Positions 1 to 8,361 of a stretch of 64,000 nucleotides of DNA are shown here, in pieces. Each line of letters begins with the position of its first letter. The first letter of the stretch is position 1. The stretch is taken from assembly GCA_002421005.1 (NCBI GenBank), contig DIJC01000001.1, positions 150,314-214,313 on the forward strand, given 5' to 3'. Source of the stretch: Enterobacteriaceae bacterium UBA5654. GTDB taxonomy: Bacteria > Pseudomonadota > Gammaproteobacteria > Enterobacterales > Enterobacteriaceae. The notes beneath the pieces are model-generated. The model did no database searches and was not told where the DNA came from. It was given only the letters and a program-made list of their open reading frames with translations. Made by a program: the position numbers and the translations under genes.

Positions 1-144
1 CCGGTGCTGATGTGTTATCGCACGCAGATTTTTGTGACCCGCAGCGACGTAGCGCTGGTGTCCGGCATTAAGACGGGCAAGCCCGTTCTTGAGGCGTTGT
101 ATGACAGTCTCGGCAATCCCATTTCTGGAGGTCTGCATGAGTAA
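1..144 (+). CDS. yhfX: YhfX C-terminal end (partial), PLP-dependent racemase-like protein
   Basis: An open frame enters from the left edge in frame 1 and stops at 142-144, giving the last 47 residues of a protein. The tail contains the stretch TQIFVTRSDVALVSGIKTG. It directly precedes yhfW and overlaps its ATG by 8 bases, as expected for yhfX, which in E. coli is the gene before yhfW. YhfX is known only by family, as an alanine-racemase-fold PLP protein. Assignment rests mainly on gene order; the catalytic part lies outside the window. Confidence 0.72.
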   Translation, partial: PVLMCYRTQIFVTRSDVALVSGIKTGKPVLEALYDSLGNPISGGLHE

Positions 145-1372
145 GTTTGTCGTCGTGGTTATCGACAGTTTTGGCGTGGGCGCAATGAAGGATGTGCCGC
201 AGGTGAGGCCGCAGGATGTGGGAGCCAATACCTGCGGGCATATTTTGCAGCATTTCCCCCAGCTTCGCCTGCCGGTACTGGAAAAGCTCGGCCTGATCAA
301 CGCGCTGGGCTTTTCCGCCGGTGCGATGCTGCCTTCCGCCAGTGCGGTTTATGGCACGGCGGCGCTACAGCATGAAGGCGGCGACACTTTTATGGGGCAC
401 CAGGAAATCCTGGGTACCCGCCCGCAGTCACCGCTGCGAATGCCGTTTTCGGCGGTTATAGACGACGTTGAGCAGGCGCTGCTTGCCGACGGCTGGGAGG
501 TCGAACGTCTCGGCAATACCCTGCGCTACCTGTGGGTGAATCAGGCGGTGGCGATTGGCGACAATCTCGAAGCCGACCTCGGTCAGGTCTTCAACGTCAG
601 CGCCAACCTCAGCGCCATCGCTTTCGACAAGGTGCGTGCTATCGGCGACGTGGTGCGCCGCTGCGTGCGGGTGGGGCGCGTTATCGCTTTTGGCGGTCTG
701 CTGGAGAGCAGTCAGCAACTGCATGATGCCGCCGAAGAAAAGCAGGGCATTTATATGGGGATTAACGCACCGCGCTCCGGGGTATATGAGCGGGGCTTTC
801 AGGTGGTGCATCTGGGATACGGCGTCGATCCTGACGTGCAGGCCCCGCAAAAACTGCACGACGTGGGGATCAAAACGGTGCTGGTCGGCAAGGTGGCAGA
901 CATCGCCATTAACCCGCACGGCGTCAGCTATCAGAATCTGGTGGATACTCAACAGATTATGGATATTACCCTGGACGAACTTCAGAAACCGGGGAATGCT
1001 TTTATTTGCACCAACATCCAGGAAACCGATTTGGCCGGGCACGCGCAGGATGTGACGCGCTACGCCGACCGCCTGATCGTGGTTGATAAAAATCTCGCCC
1101 GCCTGATGCAGGCCATGCACGCCGGCGACTGTCTGGTGGTGATGGCAGATCACGGTAACGATCCGACCATCGGGCACAGCCACCACACCCGCGAAAAGGT
1201 GCCGCTGCTGGTCTGGCAGCCGGATATTGTCCCCGCCCGCCTCGGCGAGCGGCGCACGCTGTCCGATGTGGGGGCGACGGCCTGCGACTTTTTCGCGGCG
1301 GCAGCTCCGCAAAACGGCACCTCATTCCTCTCCCTGCTGAAAACTCATTCCGGAGGTCATCATGACGATTGA
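137..1372 (+). CDS. yhfW: YhfW, phosphopentomutase-like metalloenzyme
   Basis: 411 residues of the alkaline phosphatase/phosphopentomutase superfamily. Visible metal-site signatures are D10 in VVVVIDSFGVG, the probable phosphorylated T84 in GGDTFMGHQE, and C-terminal ETDLAGH and MADHGNDPTIGHSHH. The ATG at 137 has a GGAGG six bases upstream and overlaps the end of yhfX; a start at 89 would add 16 unrelated residues. The family interconverts sugar 1- and 5-phosphates, but the substrate of YhfW is unknown. It sits in the yhfX-W-php-U-T-S operon and overlaps php by 11 bases. Confidence 0.93.
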   Translation: MSKFVVVVIDSFGVGAMKDVPQVRPQDVGANTCGHILQHFPQLRLPVLEKLGLINALGFSAGAMLPSASAVYGTAALQHEGGDTFMGHQEILGTRPQSPLRMPFSAVIDDVEQALLADGWEVERLGNTLRYLWVNQAVAIGDNLEADLGQVFNVSANLSAIAFDKVRAIGDVVRRCVRVGRVIAFGGLLESSQQLHDAAEEKQGIYMGINAPRSGVYERGFQVVHLGYGVDPDVQAPQKLHDVGIKTVLVGKVADIAINPHGVSYQNLVDTQQIMDITLDELQKPGNAFICTNIQETDLAGHAQDVTRYADRLIVVDKNLARLMQAMHAGDCLVVMADHGNDPTIGHSHHTREKVPLLVWQPDIVPARLGERRTLSDVGATACDFFAAAAPQNGTSFLSLLKTHSGGHHDD

Positions 1373-2240
1373 TGCGTCGGGCTACACCTATGCGCATGAG
1401 CATCTGCGTATCGATCTGTCGTCCTTTAAGAACAATATTGATTGCCGTCTGGATCAATACGCGCTGATTTGCGCCGAAATGAAATCTCTCTATGCGCAGG
1501 GCGTGCGCAATATTATTGAGATGACCAACCGGTATATGGGGCGCGATCCCTTATTCCTGATGCACATTATGCGTGACACCGGGATGAACGTCGTGGCCTG
1601 CACCGGCTATTATCAGCACGATTTTTTCCCGGCACACGTGGCGACCACGCCAGTGGAAACGCTGGCGCGGGAGATGATCGACGAGATCGAAACCGGCATC
1701 GACGGCACGGGCCTGAAGGCGGGCATTATTGCCGAAATCGGCTCCAGCGTGGATGTTATTACTCCCGACGAAGCCAAAGTGTTTACCGCCGCCGCCATTG
1801 CGCACCGGGAAACCGGGCGTCCCATTTCTACCCATACGTCGTTTAGCACCATGGGCCTGGAGCAGCTGGCGCTGCTGAAACAGCACGGCGTGGCGCTCAA
1901 CCGCGTGGTGGTCGGCCATTGCGACCTGCGCGATCACTTCGAAGACATTCTGCGGATGATTGATCAGGGCGCTTACGTCCAGTTCGATACTATCGGCAAG
2001 AACAACTATTACCCGGATGAAAAGCGCGTCGCCACGCTGTGCGAGCTGGCCCGGCGCGGGCTGCTTAATCGCGTCATGCTCTCAATGGATATCACCCGCC
2101 GCTCCCACCTGAAAGCGAACGGCGGCCCCGGTTTTGATTATTTACTGACAACATTTGTGCCGATGCTGCTTAAGGCGGGCCTGACTCAGGCCGATGTTGA
2201 TCTTATGTTACGCGACAATCCCTCTGTCTTCTTTAAATAA
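1362..2240 (+). CDS. php: Phosphotriesterase homology protein (amidohydrolase fold)
   Basis: 292 residues, the same length as E. coli Php (YhfV). The binuclear metal ligands of the family are all in register: H12 and H14 (AHEH), E125 in AEIG (the position that is a carboxylated lysine in true phosphotriesterases), H158 in STHTS, H186 in GHCDL and D243 in SMDITRR. A zinc TIM-barrel hydrolase is therefore expected, but the physiological substrate is not established and organophosphate hydrolysis should not be assumed. The start overlaps yhfW by 11 bases and follows a GGAGG, indicating translational coupling. Confidence 0.95.
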   Translation: MTIDASGYTYAHEHLRIDLSSFKNNIDCRLDQYALICAEMKSLYAQGVRNIIEMTNRYMGRDPLFLMHIMRDTGMNVVACTGYYQHDFFPAHVATTPVETLAREMIDEIETGIDGTGLKAGIIAEIGSSVDVITPDEAKVFTAAAIAHRETGRPISTHTSFSTMGLEQLALLKQHGVALNRVVVGHCDLRDHFEDILRMIDQGAYVQFDTIGKNNYYPDEKRVATLCELARRGLLNRVMLSMDITRRSHLKANGGPGFDYLLTTFVPMLLKAGLTQADVDLMLRDNPSVFFK

Positions 2241-2249
2241 GGTTTTCCC

Positions 2250-2603
2250 ATGAAAAAGATCGGTGTTGCTGGCTTGCAGCGCGAGCTGATGAAAAAGACG
2301 ATTGAAACCGCCGCCCCTGGCTGCTTTGAGGTATTTATTCAGAACGATATGGACGCGGCAATGAAGGTGAAATCCGGGCAGCTTGATTACTACATCGGCG
2401 CGTGTAATACCGGGGCGGGTGCGGCGTTATCCATTGCCATCGCGGTGATTGGCTACAACAAAAGCTGCACCATCGCCAAACCGGGGATCAAAGCGAAAGA
2501 GGATCAGATCGCTAAATTTGTCGCGGAAGGGAAAGTCGCGTTTGGACTGTCGGTTGAGCATATTGAACATGCGATCCCGATGCTAATCGCTCACCTAAAA
2601 TAG
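2250..2603 (+). CDS. yhfU: YhfU, DUF2620 family protein of unknown function
   Basis: 117 residues beginning MKKIGVAGLQREL, with glycine-rich ACNTGAGAALSIAIAVIG in the middle. It lacks a signal peptide or clear transmembrane helix and is probably cytoplasmic. The protein matches the YhfU family by recall and by its place between php and yhfT. The alternating small residues suggest a nucleotide- or PTS-IIB-like alpha/beta fold, but that is only an impression. It starts 9 bases after php. Confidence 0.88.
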   Translation: MKKIGVAGLQRELMKKTIETAAPGCFEVFIQNDMDAAMKVKSGQLDYYIGACNTGAGAALSIAIAVIGYNKSCTIAKPGIKAKEDQIAKFVAEGKVAFGLSVEHIEHAIPMLIAHLK

Positions 2604-2613
2604 AGGCACGGTG

Positions 2614-3921
2614 ATGGATTTCTACATGCAAATCTTGATAGTGGCCTGCCTGACGGGAATGACCGCGCTGCTGGCGCACAAGTCAGCGGCGGTTTTTCAC
2701 GACGGTATTCGCCCCATTTTGCCCCAGCTTATTGAAGGCCATATGAATCGCCGCGAGGCGGGCAGTATCGCCTTTGGCCTGAGTATCGGATTTGTGGCAT
2801 CGGTGGGCATTTCATTCACGCTGAAAACCGGCCTGCTCAATAGCTGGCTGCTGTTTTTGCCGACGGATATTCTCGGCGTGCTGGCGATTAACGGCTGGCT
2901 GGCGTTCGGGCTGGGGGCGATTTGGGGGATATTGATCCTGACCTTCCTGATCCCGGTAAACCATTTACTGACCGCGCTGCCGGTAGATGTGCTGGGGTCG
3001 CTGGGAGAGCTGAGTTCGCCCGTCGTCTCTGCGTTCGCGCTGTTCCCGCTGGTAGCAATTTTCTATCAGTTTGGCTGGAAGAACAGCCTCGTGGCGGCGG
3101 TGGTGGTGTTGATGACCCGCGTGCTGGTGGTGCGCTTCTTCCCGCATCTGAACCCGGAATCCATCGAAATCTTCGTCGGCATGGTGATGCTGTTGGGCAT
3201 TGCCATCACCCAGGATGTGCGCACGCGCGGCGAGCGAGAGCACGACTACGGCGGCATATCCGTTTTTGAGGAACGCACCTCCAGGATCATCAAAAATCTG
3301 CCGTTTATCGCGGTGGTCGGTGGGCTGATCGCGGTCGTCGCCAGCATGAAGATTTTTGCCGGATCGGAGGTTTCCATCTTTACCCTTGAGAAAGCATATA
3401 CGCCGGGGCTGGACCCCGCCGAGTCGCAGACGCTGATCCATCAGGCGGCGCTGGCGGAACTGATGCGCGGTCTGGGCTTTGTGCCGCTGATTGCCACAAC
3501 CGCGCTGGCGACCGGAGTTTATGCGGTCGCGGGCTTTACGTTTGTCTATGCTGCCGGATACCTGATCACCAATCCGATCCTCGCCTTTGTGGCGGGGGCG
3601 ATAGTCATTTCCATCGAAGTGCTGCTCTTACGCTCCATTGGCAAGTGGCTGGGGCGCTATCCTTCGGTGCGCAACGCGTCGGATAACATCCGCAACGCGA
3701 TGAACATGCTGATGGAAATGGCGCTGCTGATCGGCTCGATTTTCGCTGCGATCAAAATGGCGGGCTATACCGGGTTTACCATTGCCGCCGCGCTCTACTT
3801 CCTCAACGAATCGCTGGGGCGTCCGGTGCAGAAAATGGCCTCGCCGGTGGTGGCAGTGCTGATCACCGGGATCGTGCTGAATATTCTGTTCTACTGCGGC
3901 CTGTTTGTGCCGGGAGCGTAA
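2614..3921 (+). CDS. yhfT: YhfT, polytopic inner-membrane protein, probable transporter
   Basis: About 435 residues with roughly ten hydrophobic spans and short loops, for example residues 4-22, 50-70 and 400-430. The sequence SAAVFHDGIRPILPQLIEGH is typical of YhfT (DUF3100-like membrane family). A GTG at 2611 also precedes in frame; the ATG at 2614 is preferred because the family begins MD-Y-Q. It lies between yhfU and yhfS, so it is the likely permease bringing in the substrate of the yhf pathway. That substrate is unknown. Confidence 0.92.
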   Translation: MDFYMQILIVACLTGMTALLAHKSAAVFHDGIRPILPQLIEGHMNRREAGSIAFGLSIGFVASVGISFTLKTGLLNSWLLFLPTDILGVLAINGWLAFGLGAIWGILILTFLIPVNHLLTALPVDVLGSLGELSSPVVSAFALFPLVAIFYQFGWKNSLVAAVVVLMTRVLVVRFFPHLNPESIEIFVGMVMLLGIAITQDVRTRGEREHDYGGISVFEERTSRIIKNLPFIAVVGGLIAVVASMKIFAGSEVSIFTLEKAYTPGLDPAESQTLIHQAALAELMRGLGFVPLIATTALATGVYAVAGFTFVYAAGYLITNPILAFVAGAIVISIEVLLLRSIGKWLGRYPSVRNASDNIRNAMNMLMEMALLIGSIFAAIKMAGYTGFTIAAALYFLNESLGRPVQKMASPVVAVLITGIVLNILFYCGLFVPGA

Positions 3922-3924
3922 TCG

Positions 3925-5010
3925 GTGAAATGCTGGCCGTTGCAAAGCCTGACGATGGCGCAGGCGCAGAGTAAACAGTTCCGGCTGGTGGATATTATCT
4001 GCCGCCATTTCCCCGGCAGCGATTTTCTTAGCGCCGGGGATGTTGGCCTGGTGCCGGGGCTGAATCAGCCGCAGATGACCCGGCGCGTTGAAGCGGTGCT
4101 CGCTGAATTTTTTGCCGCGCCCGCCGCCGCGCTGGTGCAGGGCGCGGGCACCGGGGCGATCCGTAGCGGTCTGGCCGCGCTGCTAAACGCCGGACAGACG
4201 CTGCTGGTTCACGATGCGCCGCTGTATCCGACTACGGCAGTGATTGCGCAGCAGATGGGCCTGAAACTCATCCGCGCCGATTTTAATTCTCCGGTGCGGC
4301 TCGCCGAAGCCATCAGGCAGCATCGTCCGCAGGCGGTGCTGATCCAGCATACCCGGCAAAAAATGGATGACGCGTATGTGTTGCAGGAGATCGTCGAATG
4401 CTGCCAGCGGCAGGGGTTACCGTCGCTGGTGGATGATAATTACGCGGTGATGAAAGTGGACAAAATTGGCTGTGAATACGGGGCAACGCTGTCCACCTTC
4501 TCGTGCTTTAAGCTCTTTGGGCCGCCGGGCGTTGGCGTGGTGGTAGGGGAGGCCGACGCGGTCGGCGCGGTGCGCCAGACGATGTATTCCGGCGGCAGTC
4601 AGGTTCAGGGCGGACAGGCGATGGAAGCGCTGCGCGGTCTGGTCTTTGCGCCGGTGATGCACGCCGTCCAGGCGCAGGTGAATGATGAACTTGTGGCAGC
4701 GCTGAACGGTGGGGCGATCCCGCAGGTGAAGCAGGCGCTGATTGCCAATGCGCAATCAAAAGTGCTGCTGGTTGAGTTTTATCAGCCGATTGCCGGGGAG
4801 GTTTTAGCGATGGCACAGCAACTGGGAGCATTGCCTTATCCGGTGGGGGCCGAGTCAAAATATGAAATTCCGCCGCTGTTTTACCGTTTATCGGGGACGT
4901 TTCGCCAGGCCGATCCGACACTTGAACAACGGATGATCCGAATTAATCCGAATCGCAGTGGCAAAGACACGGTGCTGAGAATTTTACGTGAAAGTTGTGC
5001 CGGGAAATAA
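3925..5010 (+). CDS. yhfS: YhfS, PLP-dependent aminotransferase/lyase-like enzyme
   Basis: 361 residues with a GTG start three bases after the yhfT stop. Fold-type I PLP enzyme features are visible: GAGTGAIRSGL (cofactor phosphate region), a LVDDNYAVMKV segment carrying the aspartate expected to hold the pyridine ring, and STFSCFKLFGP with the candidate Schiff-base lysine. The C-terminus ends NRSGKDTVLRILRES. It is the last gene of the yhf operon, followed at once by a strong hairpin. The reaction is unknown; the aminotransferase label is by family only. Confidence 0.93.
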   Translation: MKCWPLQSLTMAQAQSKQFRLVDIICRHFPGSDFLSAGDVGLVPGLNQPQMTRRVEAVLAEFFAAPAAALVQGAGTGAIRSGLAALLNAGQTLLVHDAPLYPTTAVIAQQMGLKLIRADFNSPVRLAEAIRQHRPQAVLIQHTRQKMDDAYVLQEIVECCQRQGLPSLVDDNYAVMKVDKIGCEYGATLSTFSCFKLFGPPGVGVVVGEADAVGAVRQTMYSGGSQVQGGQAMEALRGLVFAPVMHAVQAQVNDELVAALNGGAIPQVKQALIANAQSKVLLVEFYQPIAGEVLAMAQQLGALPYPVGAESKYEIPPLFYRLSGTFRQADPTLEQRMIRINPNRSGKDTVLRILRESCAGK

Positions 5011-5033
5011 AATCGCCCCCAACGCGGGGGCGA
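5008..5033. terminator. Bidirectional hairpin terminator between yhfS and yhfL
   Basis: A perfect 8-bp stem (TCGCCCCC, 5013-5020, with GGGGGCGA, 5026-5033) and a 5-base loop immediately follow the yhfS stop. The run of A/T before the hairpin reads as TTTTATTT on the minus strand, so it is a good terminator for yhfL. On the plus strand the following AATAATCAT is a weak T-tract, so termination of yhfS may be less efficient. Confidence 0.75.
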
Positions 5034-5044
5034 AATAATCATAA

Positions 5045-5212
5045 TTACTGAGCCGTCGGGCCGCAACCGCCAATAATTTTAGAGATGGAGATTGCCGGGT
5101 GCAGCAGATAGTCGTAGCTGCAATTTTTAGCTTTGTTGTCAACGTGACCCGTACAGGCGGTCAGGGTAGCTAATGCTGCGATCAGCGCAGCGGCTTTTGC
5201 AAATTTAAACAT
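5045..5212 (-). CDS. yhfL: YhfL, small lipoprotein
   Basis: 55 residues starting MFKFAKAAALIAALATLTAC, a type II signal peptide whose lipobox LTAC gives a lipidated cysteine at residue 20. The mature part ends HPAISISKIIGGCGPTAQ, matching E. coli YhfL in sequence and length. The start at 5212 has AAGGA upstream; a longer frame from 5296 would add 28 non-conserved residues. It lies downstream of cysG but behind that gene's terminator, so it probably has its own promoter. The function is unknown; it is presumably anchored in the outer or inner membrane. Confidence 0.92.
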   Translation of the reverse strand: MFKFAKAAALIAALATLTACTGHVDNKAKNCSYDYLLHPAISISKIIGGCGPTAQ

Positions 5213-5370
5213 ATTCAATTTCCTTATCATTAAGTCATATAACGGATTATTTATAGTTGATGCGAATATTACGAGGCGCGTATATATCCTTTTCAAATAT
5301 AAGGCATTTAGTATAAAGCAAGGCGGCGGAATTAATAAGTTTGCATTCGGACTTAAAAATTGCTGGAAAA

Positions 5371-5398
5371 TAAAAAGGCCAGCGCGGAAGGCTGGCCT
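5371..5398 (-). terminator. Rho-independent terminator of nirBDC-cysG
   Basis: The 8-bp stem AGGCCAGC/GCTGGCCT (5376-5383 with 5391-5398) has a 7-base loop. On the minus strand it is followed by TTTTTA. It lies 9 bases past the cysG stop and closes the nitrite reductase operon before yhfL. Confidence 0.85.
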
Positions 5399-5407
5399 GA
5401 ATTTAAA

Positions 5408-6781
5408 TTAGTGGTTTGAATACCAGTTAAGTTTATCGCGAAGCGCCACCACGCGCCCCACAATAATCAGCGCCGGGCTGGCGACCTGTTGCGCCAGTTC
5501 ACCCAGTTCGGCAAGGGTTCCGCTAACCACCCGCTGCTTCACCGACGTGCCATTTTCTACCAGCGCCACCGGCATATCTGCTGACATCCCGTGCGTAATC
5601 AATTCCTGCTGAATGCGCGGTGCCTGGTTCAGGCCCATATAGAAGACCAGCGTTTGCTGCTCCGCCGCCAGATTTTTCCAGTCCAGTTCGCCGCCGGTTT
5701 TCAGATGGCCGGTGATCAGCCGCACGCTTTGCGCGTAATCGCGGTGGGTCAGCGGGATACCCGCGTAGGCGGAACAGCCGGAGGCGGCGGTAATGCCAGG
5801 CACGACTGAGAACGGAATACCGGCGTGACACAGGGTTTCAAGCTCCTCACCGCCGCGACCAAAGATAAACGGATCGCCCCCTTTCAGGCGCACCACGCGC
5901 TTACCCTTTTGCGCTTCGCGCAGCAGGATTTGATTAATTTCTTCCTGCGGCACGCAATGGTAGCCCGCGCGTTTGCCGACGAATACCCGGTCCGCATCGC
6001 GGCGCACCAGATTCATGATCTCATCTGACACCAGGCGGTCGTAGACCACGATATCCGCCTGCTGGATCTGCTGTAGACCCTTCAGGGTTAACAGCCCCGG
6101 ATCGCCCGGCCCGGCTCCGACCAGCACCACTTCACCGCGATGATCCAGCGGTTCGCTCAGCAGTTGCTCCGTGGTAGCTTCAACGGCCTGGCTATCCTGA
6201 TTTGCCAGCGATTGCGCCAGACGATCGTTCACAAACAGTTTTTCCCAGAAGCGGCGGCGCTCGCTCATGGTGTGGTACTGTTGTTTCACCCGCGCACGCA
6301 GCTGCCCGGCGTATTTCGCCACCTGCCCCAGATGCTGCGGCAGCAGGGATTCGAGTTTTTCCCGCAGCAGACGCGCCAGCACGGGCGAGTTGCCGCCGGA
6401 AGACACCGCCACCATCAGCGGCGAGCGGTCGATAATCGACGGCATAATAAAGCTGGCCTGCGTCGGCGCATCGACCACGTTACAGAAAATGCGTCGTGCT
6501 TCGGCGGCATCACTGACGCGCTGGTTAACGCGGGCATCGTCGGTGGCGGCAATCACCAGCCAGCTTTCATCCAGCAGCGCTTCGGCAAACTCACCTTCGG
6601 CCAGCGTCAGTTTTCCGGCTTCCGCCCAGATGGCAAACTGCGGCACAAAAGCCAGCGCGTTCACGGTCAGCCGTGCCCCGGCCTCCAGCAGCAGGCGCGC
6701 TTTACGCTCGGCAACGTCACCGCCGCCGACGAGCAGGCAGGCGCGATTGCGTAACTGACAAAAAATGGGCAAATGGTCCAC
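5408..6781 (-). CDS. cysG: Siroheme synthase CysG (trifunctional)
   Basis: 457 residues. The N-terminal precorrin-2 dehydrogenase/ferrochelatase module has the NAD fold LVGGGDVAERKA at 17-28, the catalytic aspartate D104 (NVVDAP) and S128 (VSSGGN). The C-terminal uroporphyrinogen III methyltransferase module starts near 216 with VLVGAGPGDPGLLTLKG and contains GGDPFIFGRGGEE and PGITAASGCSAYAGIPLTHR. It converts uroporphyrinogen III to siroheme, the prosthetic group of NirB. It is the distal gene of nirB-nirD-nirC-cysG, 14 bases after nirC, which ties cofactor supply to the enzyme. Confidence 0.98.
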   Translation of the reverse strand: MDHLPIFCQLRNRACLLVGGGDVAERKARLLLEAGARLTVNALAFVPQFAIWAEAGKLTLAEGEFAEALLDESWLVIAATDDARVNQRVSDAAEARRIFCNVVDAPTQASFIMPSIIDRSPLMVAVSSGGNSPVLARLLREKLESLLPQHLGQVAKYAGQLRARVKQQYHTMSERRRFWEKLFVNDRLAQSLANQDSQAVEATTEQLLSEPLDHRGEVVLVGAGPGDPGLLTLKGLQQIQQADIVVYDRLVSDEIMNLVRRDADRVFVGKRAGYHCVPQEEINQILLREAQKGKRVVRLKGGDPFIFGRGGEELETLCHAGIPFSVVPGITAASGCSAYAGIPLTHRDYAQSVRLITGHLKTGGELDWKNLAAEQQTLVFYMGLNQAPRIQQELITHGMSADMPVALVENGTSVKQRVVSGTLAELGELAQQVASPALIIVGRVVALRDKLNWYSNH

Positions 6782-6795
6782 GGCGGTTCCTTACT

Positions 6796-7602
6796 TTACG
6801 GGCTGACGGTCGTTTGCGGGGCTGACTTCACCGGAACGGGACGTTCGGCGCGAGGCGTAGCATACCAGTAACCTAATCCCATAAATACTGCGCCGGAGAA
6901 GGTGTTGCCCAGCGTCACCCACAGCAGGTTATGACCGATACCAGCGAGGGTGTAGGCATCGCTGTGATGACCAAACCAGGAGAGCGCGAACAGCGTCATG
7001 TTGGCGACCGAGTGTTCGTAGCCGGAAGCGATAAACGCCAGCAGACACCACCAGATGGCAAGCAATTTCGCTGCGCCTTCGGTGCGGATGGCCATCCAGA
7101 TAGCGAGGCAAACCAGCCAGTTGCACAGTGCGCCTTTAAAGAACAGCACCGAGGCGGGAGCGGCAGTTTTTGCCAGCGCGACGGTGTGTAACAGGCTGGT
7201 ATCGACCGGCAGCAGGCTACCGCCGCCCCAGCTGTACAGCAGCGCGACAAACACCGAGCCAATCAGGTTGCCAAGCCAGGTTTGCGGCAGGATCGCCCAC
7301 ATCTGCCCCTGGCTGATGGTGCCTGCTTTGACGCCGAGCGTCAGGAACATGGTATGGCCGGTAAAGAGTTCAGACCCGGCGATAATCACCAGCGTTAAGG
7401 CGATGCCGAAGGTCGCGCCCATCACCAGCGGACGCACGGCAGGATCAAGCAGGTTGCCGAGAGTGAAAATAAGGATAATCCCCAGTCCGACGTAAGCGCC
7501 CGCCATGGCGGAGCTGATCCAGAAGCCGAAAGGATTAGTGGAGTTGAGGCGTGCGATGCGTGCAGCGTTGGCCGCACACTTATTAATGGTGTCGGTAAAC
7601 AT
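6796..7602 (-). CDS. nirC: Nitrite transporter NirC
   Basis: 268 residues, the usual length, of the formate/nitrite transporter (FNT) family. The chain begins MFTDTINKCAANAARIARLN and has six hydrophobic spans typical of the pentameric channel, including IAGSELFTGHTM and SGYEHSVANM near the pore. It exchanges nitrite across the inner membrane for NirBD. The start at 7602 fits the family; an upstream frame to 7677 reads through repeat DNA and is not credible. It is separated from nirD by a repeat array of about 430 bp, unusual inside this operon. Confidence 0.96.
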   Translation of the reverse strand: MFTDTINKCAANAARIARLNSTNPFGFWISSAMAGAYVGLGIILIFTLGNLLDPAVRPLVMGATFGIALTLVIIAGSELFTGHTMFLTLGVKAGTISQGQMWAILPQTWLGNLIGSVFVALLYSWGGGSLLPVDTSLLHTVALAKTAAPASVLFFKGALCNWLVCLAIWMAIRTEGAAKLLAIWWCLLAFIASGYEHSVANMTLFALSWFGHHSDAYTLAGIGHNLLWVTLGNTFSGAVFMGLGYWYATPRAERPVPVKSAPQTTVSP

Positions 7603-7654
7603 GTTGATTATCCTGAAGGTAATGAAAAATAAAAAAGTAAAATTGCTGAAAATG

Positions 7655-8028
7655 CCCTCTCCCTGACCCTCTCCCACAGGGAGAGGGAACGGTCCGGGCG
7701 CGAGGGTAACGTCCGGTGCCGGTTTTCTCCCTCTCCCTGACCCTCTCCCACAGGGAGAGGGAACGGTCCGGGCGCGAGAGTGACGTCCGGTGCCGATTTT
7801 CTCCCTCTCCCTGACCCTCTCCCACAGGGAGAGGGAACGGTCCGGGCGCGAGAGTGACGTCCGGTGCCGGTTTTCTCCCTCTCCCCCGGGGAGAGGGGGC
7901 GTTGCCGGTATGGTGCCGCCCCTCTCCCTGACCCTCTCCCACAGGGAGAGGGAACTGACCGGGCGCGAGGGTGACGTCCGGTGCAGGTTTTCTCCCTCTC
8001 CCCCGGGGAGAGGGCCGGGGTGAGGGGG
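7655..8028. repeat. Tandem array of 74-bp palindrome-containing repeats between nirD and nirC
   Basis: Six blocks each begin CCCTCTCCC at 7655, 7729, 7803, 7877, 7920 and 7994. Four steps are exactly 74 bp; the step 7877-7920 is a 43-bp short unit. Full units carry the hairpin CCCTCTCCC...GGGAGAGGG, then a GGGCGCGAG and ACGTCCGGTGC segment. Short units carry CCCTCTCCCCCGGGGAGAGGG. This fills the gap between nirC and nirD, so it will be transcribed as a series of strong RNA hairpins. The type resembles interspersed palindromic (REP/BIME-like) elements of enterobacteria. Frames across it are not genes. Confidence 0.93.
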
Positions 8029-8034
8029 AAAGTG

Positions 8035-8361
8035 TTACACCCGCACCTGCACCTCGCCTTCTCTCACTCGCGCTTCGTAATGCTTCACCGAGTGACTTTC
8101 ATCTTCCAGACACAGCCCGTCGCGCAGGCGGAAGCGTTGCTTTTTCAGCGGGCTTGCCACCCATAGCTCCTGCTGGTGCTCAGCAATCAGGCCGCGCGAC
8201 AGTACGCTGGCATTAAAAAACGGGTCAATATTACTGATGGCGAAAACCTGGTCATCGTTACGCGGACGGAAAATGGCGACCTGCTCGCCTGCCGCCAGCG
8301 CGCATACGCCGGTCGCCGGAACGATATCCTCTAATTTGCAGATAGTTTGCCACTGGCTCAT
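8035..8361 (-). CDS. nirD: Nitrite reductase (NADH) small subunit NirD
   Basis: 108 residues, identical in length to E. coli NirD. It has a Rieske-type beta fold in sequence terms but no CxH...CxxH cluster ligands, as is normal for the enterobacterial small subunit, so it is not an iron-sulfur protein. It partners NirB in the cytoplasmic NADH-dependent reduction of nitrite to ammonium. The ATG overlaps the nirB stop by four bases (ATGA), which implies coupled, equimolar translation. Confidence 0.96.
   Translation of the reverse strand: MSQWQTICKLEDIVPATGVCALAAGEQVAIFRPRNDDQVFAISNIDPFFNASVLSRGLIAEHQQELWVASPLKKQRFRLRDGLCLEDESHSVKHYEARVREGEVQVRV

Noticed and set aside
428..1312. 294-codon frame antisense to yhfW
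   Set aside because: yhfW has conserved metal motifs throughout; the antisense protein has no recognisable domain and is a GC-rich shadow.
7655..8028. CRISPR array
   Set aside because: Units are contiguous tandem 74-bp repeats with no unique spacers, and no cas genes are nearby.
7583..8216. Several open frames across the nirC-nirD gap with GEGQGEG and SLTLSHRER-like protein repeats
   Set aside because: They are translations of the 74-bp DNA repeats in different frames, have no ribosome sites and change with the repeat unit.
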